Below are positions 13,458-15,544 of a DNA stretch of 15,544 nucleotides, in pieces; within the stretch, counting starts at the first letter, position 1, and each line of letters opens with the position of its first letter. Origin of the DNA: an archaeon (lineage in GTDB: Archaea > Thermoproteota > Nitrososphaeria > Nitrososphaerales > UBA183); contig JAKAPI010000012.1 in the NCBI GenBank assembly GCA_021807225.1, positions 1 through 15,544 of the forward strand. The letters are read 5' to 3'. The position numbers were made by a program, and so were the translations under genes. The notes below the pieces were generated by a model. The model had not been told where the DNA came from and searched no databases. It worked only from the letters and a program-made list of their open reading frames with translations.

Positions 13458-13552
13458 GGGGTCGTCGGCTAGTCTGGTCTAGGCTTCAAGCCTTGGGTGC
13501 CTCTACGGGCCGAGTCCGCTTGAGATCCCCGGTTCAAATCCGGGCGACCCCA
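13458..13552 (+). tRNA. tRNA-Pro(TGG) with a 19-nt intron
   Basis: Acceptor GGGGTCG (13458-13464) pairs perfectly with CGACCCC (13545-13551), with discriminator A13552. The D arm is GGCT/GGCT with two G-U pairs (13467-13470, 13482-13485) and the T arm is CCCGG-TTCAAAT-CCGGG (13528-13544). The anticodon stem CAAGC (13487-13491) and GCTTG (13518-13522) are exact complements if 13498-13516 is removed. The spliced loop is CTTGGGC with anticodon TGG at 13494-13496. In the precursor CTTGG (13492-13496) pairs with CCGAG (13510-13514), giving the bulge-helix-bulge needed for splicing at 37/38. No CCA tail is encoded. Confidence 0.92.
13498..13516 (+). other. tRNA-Pro intron (position 37/38, 19 nt)
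   Basis: A 19-base insertion directly after position 37, the commonest archaeal site. Its 3' part pairs with the anticodon bases to form the splicing helix. Borders are inferred from the restored seven-base loop. Confidence 0.8.
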
Positions 13553-13590
13553 TCCTTTCACACCCTTGATTAAATCGAGTAGTCATATGA

Positions 13591-13597
13591 TTAAATA
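13591..13597 (+). promoter_or_regulatory. TATA-like box for the NrdD-like regulator gene
   Basis: TTAAATA ends 25 bases before the TTG at 13623, as expected for a leaderless start. A similar GATTAAAT lies about 21 bases further upstream and makes a short direct repeat with it (GATTAAAT-N-GAGT), which may be a binding site. Confidence 0.55.
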
Positions 13598-13622
13598 GAG
13601 TTGACCACGAGTCTCGGTTGCT

Positions 13623-15544
13623 TTGCAGGCTGCTCCTCGTAGGGTCAAGACGATCTACAGCGTAATCGCTTCTCCACAGAGGCTGGAGATCCTCAGGATT
13701 CTGAACATAAAGGGCCCGCTGACGTACAGCGCCCTCAAGACGCTGGCTGGCTTCAAGTCGAAGAAGGAGTCCGGGAAGTTTGCCTATCACCTCAGGAAGC
13801 TCGTCAAGCAGCTCCTGATTCAGCTCAACAGACAGGAGAGGAAGTACACCGTGACCAACCTTGGGAGGCTCGTCTTGAACCTAACCCGCCAGATTGAAGA
13901 GCAGTCCCTGGTGGAGAGCGGGAAGCTGTACGTCAGGACCTCGCACCAGACCATGGAGGAGTTCAACGCCAACAAGATACTTCAGTCGCTGGTGAAGGAA
14001 GCAGGGATGCCGGTGGAGCTGGCTCAGAAGATAACCAGCGAGACCGAGTCGAGGCTTTACAAGTTCCAGACCCAGTACCTCACGGCCCCTCTCATCCGGG
14101 AGATCGTCAACGCCCTGCTGGTGGAGCACAGCATGGAAGAATACAGGCACAAGCTGACGAGGCTCGGCATGCCCATCTACGACGTCACCCAGCTCCTGGG
14201 GAGGGCCGGGGACGATGGGGGAAACGTCGAATCCCTCGTGCACCAGACCGGGAAGCAGGTGTTCTCTGAGTACCTGCTCCTGGAGCAGCTCCCCAGGGAC
14301 GTGGCCGACGCCCACCTCTCAGGGGACATCCACATCACCAACGCGGGTTCCTGGGGGCTGACCCCGGACACAGTATTCGTCGACCTCCTTTCGATGAAGA
14401 GCGCCGGGCTCAACCCGAGAGGGAAGATACCGAACACTTCGATGATACCGAGCCCTGAGAACGCCGAGAGGGCCCTGAACATTGTCCTCAACATGGCGTC
14501 GATGCTGACCAGGGAAGCTTCTGACGAAGTGACCTTCCGCAACTTCCTCCAGTTCATCGGGCCCTTCTGCAAGTCGAGGGGGAAGCGCGAGCTCGAGTCG
14601 CTGCTTCTCAGGTTCTTCGAGGTGGCCGGGTCCCCCGTCGCGGGGGCCAACGGCCCAGCCATCAGCATAGACCTGAACCCGTACAGGCATGACGACGTTG
14701 GCAGGGAGGTCATGGACAAGACGCTCGACGCGGCCCTGGGCGCGTACCGGAGCTACGTCGAAGAGACCCCGCGGCCCGACGTAAGGTTACTGCTGGCCAA
14801 GCCCAGCCGGGTGGACGACACCAAGACGCTGAAGGACGCGGCCTCCATTATCTTCAACGGCGGGAGGATCGCCTTCTTCTCGTCTGACCAGAGAAGGAGC
14901 TTCCTGGGACTGAACGCCAACGTCCTTTCGGTGGAGTCGCAGGCCGACAACATCAGCGTGCTGCATGGGCTCAGCCTGAACTTGCCGAGGCTCGCGTATG
15001 ACTCGAACCAGGACGAGACGTACTTCCGGGCGAAGCTGGCGCTCCTGATAGGGACCGCGGCCGACGCCCTCTCGACGAGGCGGAAGCTGATAGAGAGGAC
15101 GCTGAAGCGGGGACTGCTGCCATCGCTCGCAGCTGGTTCAGACGCCGTGACCTCCGACACCATGCCTCTCATCATGAACCTCGTGGGCCTCGACGAGACG
15201 CTCGCCAGCCTGATCCGGGACCCCACGACCGCGTCGCGCTACGACCTGGCGGACAAGATCATCGGGACAGCGACCCAGGTGGCCGACGACAAGTCCACGA
15301 AGATAGACAGGCTGGGGGTGGCCATGCTCGACCTGGACGGCGCGGCCAGGCTCGCGAGCCTCGATTCTGAGAAGTATGGGAAGGCGAACCTGCAGCCTCT
15401 CATGAGAGGGGCCTACACCCAGGCGCCCAGGGTTCAGCTCGCCGAACTCGAGATCCCGGAGAAGATGGACTACATGACGAAGCTGTCAGCAGGCCTTCAC
15501 GGTGGGGTCTCGGTGACCCTCGACGGCTCGGCGGAGGAAGTGAG
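13623..15544 (+). CDS. Winged-helix/ATP-cone/NrdD-like fusion protein, 3' end beyond window
   Basis: The frame stays open for 640 codons from TTG 13623 to the window edge; an in-frame TGA at 13602 rules out an earlier start. Residues about 8-90 form an ArsR-like winged helix (YSVIASPQRLEILRILNIKG, then ESGKFAYHLRKLVKQL). Residues about 102-190 match an ATP-cone (YVRTSHQTMEEFNANKI, LTAPLIREIVNALLVE, YDVTQLL). From about 205 the protein follows anaerobic ribonucleotide reductase NrdD: FSEYLLLEQLPRDVADAHLS, then GDIHITNAG, LSLNLPRLAYDS and SAGLHGGVSVTLDG. Only one cysteine (C316, GPFCKSRG) is present. The segments where NrdD has its catalytic cysteines read LTPDT and NVLSVESQ. This suggests a DNA-binding nucleotide sensor derived from a reductase rather than an enzyme. 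The C-terminal glycyl-radical segment would lie outside the window. Confidence 0.85.
   Translation, partial: MQAAPRRVKTIYSVIASPQRLEILRILNIKGPLTYSALKTLAGFKSKKESGKFAYHLRKLVKQLLIQLNRQERKYTVTNLGRLVLNLTRQIEEQSLVESGKLYVRTSHQTMEEFNANKILQSLVKEAGMPVELAQKITSETESRLYKFQTQYLTAPLIREIVNALLVEHSMEEYRHKLTRLGMPIYDVTQLLGRAGDDGGNVESLVHQTGKQVFSEYLLLEQLPRDVADAHLSGDIHITNAGSWGLTPDTVFVDLLSMKSAGLNPRGKIPNTSMIPSPENAERALNIVLNMASMLTREASDEVTFRNFLQFIGPFCKSRGKRELESLLLRFFEVAGSPVAGANGPAISIDLNPYRHDDVGREVMDKTLDAALGAYRSYVEETPRPDVRLLLAKPSRVDDTKTLKDAASIIFNGGRIAFFSSDQRRSFLGLNANVLSVESQADNISVLHGLSLNLPRLAYDSNQDETYFRAKLALLIGTAADALSTRRKLIERTLKRGLLPSLAAGSDAVTSDTMPLIMNLVGLDETLASLIRDPTTASRYDLADKIIGTATQVADDKSTKIDRLGVAMLDLDGAARLASLDSEKYGKANLQPLMRGAYTQAPRVQLAELEIPEKMDYMTKLSAGLHGGVSVTLDGSAEEV

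Noticed and set aside
13503..13790. Minus-strand 95-codon frame across tRNA-Pro
   Set aside because: It covers the tRNA gene and the promoter of the NrdD-like gene, so it cannot be a real protein gene.
14177..15226. Two minus-strand frames (180 and 157 codons) at the right end
   Set aside because: They lie opposite the NrdD-like gene, whose plus-strand frame is open for 640 codons with clear domain signatures. They are Ser/Leu-rich shadows.

Overview
The window is archaeal. The evidence is an archaeal-type DnaG primase, the archaeal/eukaryotic type of PheS/PheT, an archaeal-type CoaD, a type II methionine aminopeptidase, endonuclease Q, a Trm112-like zinc protein, an archaeosortase-like protein, intron-containing tRNA genes, and TATA-like boxes 21-26 bases upstream of GTG/TTG/ATG starts. 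A high-GC, Thaumarchaeota/Bathyarchaeota-like (TACK) lineage fits best, judging from the DUF1512-like protein and from general protein similarity. I could not run a search, so the lineage is inferred.

Positions 1-6.9 kb lie on the minus strand and are informational. From right to left they hold coaD, a tight aminoacyl-tRNA synthetase operon (trpS-pheS-pheT), a strong 26-pair inverted repeat just after pheT, a small TOPRIM protein, archaeal dnaG, and the first 24 codons of a probable pelota gene cut by the window edge. From 6.96 to 7.85 kb a type II map gene runs on the plus strand, divergent from coaD. It converges on a minus-strand pair of unknown function: a membrane-anchored DUF1512-like protein and a translationally coupled zinc ribbon.

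From 9.4 kb the plus strand carries a Trm112-like protein, a tRNA-Trp(CCA) that reads cleanly only if two introns are removed (one in the D-loop, one after position 37), a Thr-rich surface protein with a PEF-like C-terminal sorting tail, and directly after it an archaeosortase-like protein that may process it. At 11.5-13.4 kb two base-repair genes, endonuclease Q (minus) and AAG-type 3-methyladenine DNA glycosylase (plus), diverge from one palindromic TATA element. A tRNA-Pro(TGG) with a 19-nt intron follows.

The last 1.9 kb is one long open frame that starts at TTG 13623 and runs off the window. It encodes an ArsR-like winged helix, an ATP-cone and a domain resembling anaerobic ribonucleotide reductase (NrdD) that lacks the expected cysteines. 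This looks like a nucleotide-sensing regulator derived from a reductase and is the strongest candidate here for an uncharacterised system. The archaeosortase/substrate pair and the doubly interrupted tRNA-Trp come next.
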